Part shown: piece by piece, positions 7,686 to 8,867 of the stretch
How positions within the stretch are numbered: position 1 is the stretch's first letter
Layout: every line of letters begins with the position of its first letter
Origin: Paracoccaceae bacterium
GTDB taxonomy: Bacteria > Pseudomonadota > Alphaproteobacteria > Rhodobacterales > Rhodobacteraceae
Assembly (NCBI GenBank): GCA_007119835.1
Contig: SKOX01000019.1
Location: 1 to 8,867, forward strand
Direction: 5' to 3'
DNA: 8,867 nucleotides
The notes under the pieces: generated by a model
The model's database searches: none
Told to the model about the DNA's origin: nothing
Seen by the model: only the letters and a program-made list of their open reading frames with translations
Made by a program: the position numbers and the translations under genes

Positions 7686-7744
7686 TATCGGCGCCGACGG
7701 CAGGCGGCGGCGTCGCCGGACAGGTGCCGACTCGGGCTTGGGCG

Positions 7745-7772
7745 TTGACAGTGCGAAAGCGGCATCTATCAG
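7745..7772 (+). promoter_or_regulatory. Candidate sigma-70 promoter of mgtE
   Basis: A perfect TTGACA (7745-7750) is followed after 16 bases by TATCAG (7767-7772), matching four of six -10 positions. The predicted start near 7779 leaves a leader under 30 bases ending in the strong AGGAGG (7796-7801) five bases before the ATG. A leader this short cannot hold an M-box magnesium riboswitch. Confidence 0.6.
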
Positions 7773-7806
7773 TTGCGCCGCGGCCGAGAGAGCGCAGGAG
7801 GGGGCG

Positions 7807-8867
7807 ATGTCCGACACCACCGAGGAGGACGTGCGCCTCGAGGGAATGCGCCTCGACCACACGATCTTCGAGGACGAGCGAGAGCTCGACATTGTCGCCG
7901 ACGAGGTGGCGCTCTACCTGCGTCAGGGCGACTACGACGCGGTCAAGGCCTTCTTCGACGGCCAGGAGCTCGCCGACATCGCGAGCCTCCTCGAGCACAT
8001 GGAGGACGAGGACGCGCTGGCCGCGATGCGCCAGCTCGCCGTGGTCGACCAGGCCCGGGTCCTCGGCTACCTGCGGCCCAAGCCCCAGGTCGAGCTCGCC
8101 CGCCGCATGAGCCGCGAGGAGCTGGCGCGGCTCATGGCCGCGATGAGCCACGACGAGCGGGTCGACCTCTACAAGGCGCTCGACCCGGTCGCGCGCGAGC
8201 AGCTCCTGCCCGGCCTCGCCAAGGCCGAGCGCGACGACCTGCGCCGCCTCGCCTCCTACCCGGAAGGCACCGTCGGCTCGGTGATGACGTCGGACTACGC
8301 GACGCTCCTGCCGGGCATGACCGCGCCCCAGGCGCTCGAGGCGCTTCGTCGGCAGGCCTCCGACGTCGAGACGGTCTACTACGCCTATGTCGTCGACGCC
8401 GACCACAAGCTCCTCGGGGTGGTGACGCTCCGCGACATCCTGCTCGCCCGCTCACGCCAGAGCGTGCACGACCTCATGGAGCCCGACCCGGTGCTGATCC
8501 GGGTCGACGGCGAGCGCGGCGAGGCGGCCAGCCTCGTCGCCCGCTACGACCTCCTCGCGCTGCCGGTGGTCGACGCCGGCGGGCGACTGGTCGGCATCGT
8601 CACACAGGACGACGCGATGGACGTGGCCGAGCGCGAGGCGACCGAGGACTTCTACCGCGGCTCCACCGTCCAGCCGATCGAGGAGAGCGTGCGCGAGGCG
8701 AGCATGTTCACGCTCTGGCGCGCCCGCATCTTCTGGCTGGTGCTGCTGGTCTTCGGCAACATCTTCTCGGGCGCCGGCATCGCCTATTTCGAGGACACGA
8801 TCGCCGCCCACCTCGCGCTCCTGTTCTTCCTGCCGCTGCTGATCGCCTCGGGCGGCAACGCCGGCGC
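7807..8867 (+). CDS. mgtE: MgtE-family magnesium channel (3' end cut by window)
   Basis: Inner-membrane Mg2+ channel closed by magnesium binding to its cytoplasmic domains. The window holds 353 complete codons of an expected 450 or so. An acidic N-terminal stretch leads into the helical MgtE N domain, about residues 30-150, with repeated ELARLMAAM- and HDERVDLYKAL-type helices. Two CBS domains follow: CBS1 from about 155 (EGTVGSVMTSDYATL, Met160) to 215, and CBS2 from about 219 (SVHDLMEPDPVLI) to 278. A linking plug-helix region with FYRGSTVQPIEESV precedes the first membrane helix, about 308-328 (IFWLVLLVFGNIFSGAGI). The second begins about 338 and ends at the cut with the family motif LPLLIASGGNAG. 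The ATG at 7807 has a strong AGGAGG. No frameshift is visible. It is probably transcribed alone from the promoter at 7745-7772. Confidence 0.95.
   Translation, partial: MSDTTEEDVRLEGMRLDHTIFEDERELDIVADEVALYLRQGDYDAVKAFFDGQELADIASLLEHMEDEDALAAMRQLAVVDQARVLGYLRPKPQVELARRMSREELARLMAAMSHDERVDLYKALDPVAREQLLPGLAKAERDDLRRLASYPEGTVGSVMTSDYATLLPGMTAPQALEALRRQASDVETVYYAYVVDADHKLLGVVTLRDILLARSRQSVHDLMEPDPVLIRVDGERGEAASLVARYDLLALPVVDAGGRLVGIVTQDDAMDVAEREATEDFYRGSTVQPIEESVREASMFTLWRARIFWLVLLVFGNIFSGAGIAYFEDTIAAHLALLFFLPLLIASGGNAG

Noticed and set aside
7603..7733. Two GANTC sites (7603-7607 and 7729-7733) as a CcrM methylation switch before mgtE
   Set aside because: Sites of this kind are expected by chance every few hundred bases at this composition, and two in this gap is not a notable excess.
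7514..7765. Upstream extension of the GYD-domain protein (84 extra codons)
   Set aside because: The extension has no family-like sequence, whereas the ATG at 7513 has a Shine-Dalgarno and starts the typical GYD N-terminus.

Overview
The window reads as ordinary chromosomal DNA from a very GC-rich alphaproteobacterium. That view rests on strong G/C preference at third codon positions, a PpiD-type SurA_N protein joined to trpE by an overlapping stop/start (an arrangement I recall from alphaproteobacteria), and an alphaproteobacterial-style Uup ABC-F protein. I cannot name the genus. The composition creates very long false open frames on both strands. The largest, about 1,390 codons across 47-4219 on the plus strand, is a shadow of the real genes.

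Layout. (1) 1-1525, minus: 3'-truncated ABC-F ATPase, best match Uup. (2) 1526-1730: divergent intergenic region with a four-copy 17-bp tandem repeat lying between candidate promoters for the two flanking genes. (3) 1731-6349, plus: a probable operon of a fold-type I aminotransferase, the periplasmic folding factor PpiD, and trpE, whose GTG start overlaps the ppiD stop by four bases. (4) 6350-6556: intergenic region with five degenerate 11-bp repeats, a promoter candidate and a hairpin-forming leader. (5) 6557-7130, plus: rpmI and rplT (ribosomal proteins bL35 and bL20). (6) 7131-7183: a perfect 9-bp stem-loop between converging genes, a likely two-way terminator. (7) 7184-7513, minus: a small GYD-domain protein. 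(8) 7514-7806: divergent intergenic region with a good TTGACA promoter. (9) 7807 to the end, plus: 3'-truncated mgtE, a CBS-gated magnesium channel.

Functionally these are housekeeping modules: translation (the ABC-F protein, bL35, bL20), envelope protein folding (PpiD), tryptophan synthesis (TrpE), magnesium homeostasis (MgtE) and amino-acid metabolism (the aminotransferase). Usual neighbours are missing: trpG does not follow trpE, infC does not precede rpmI, and pheS does not follow rplT. The region therefore looks rearranged compared with familiar gene orders.

I found no mobile element, CRISPR array, tRNA, rRNA or defence system, and no convincing new multi-gene system. The observations most worth checking are the two unrelated tandem-repeat arrays placed just upstream of candidate promoters, a possible leaderless start for the ABC-F gene, and a two-way pairing choice at the aminotransferase ribosome binding site.
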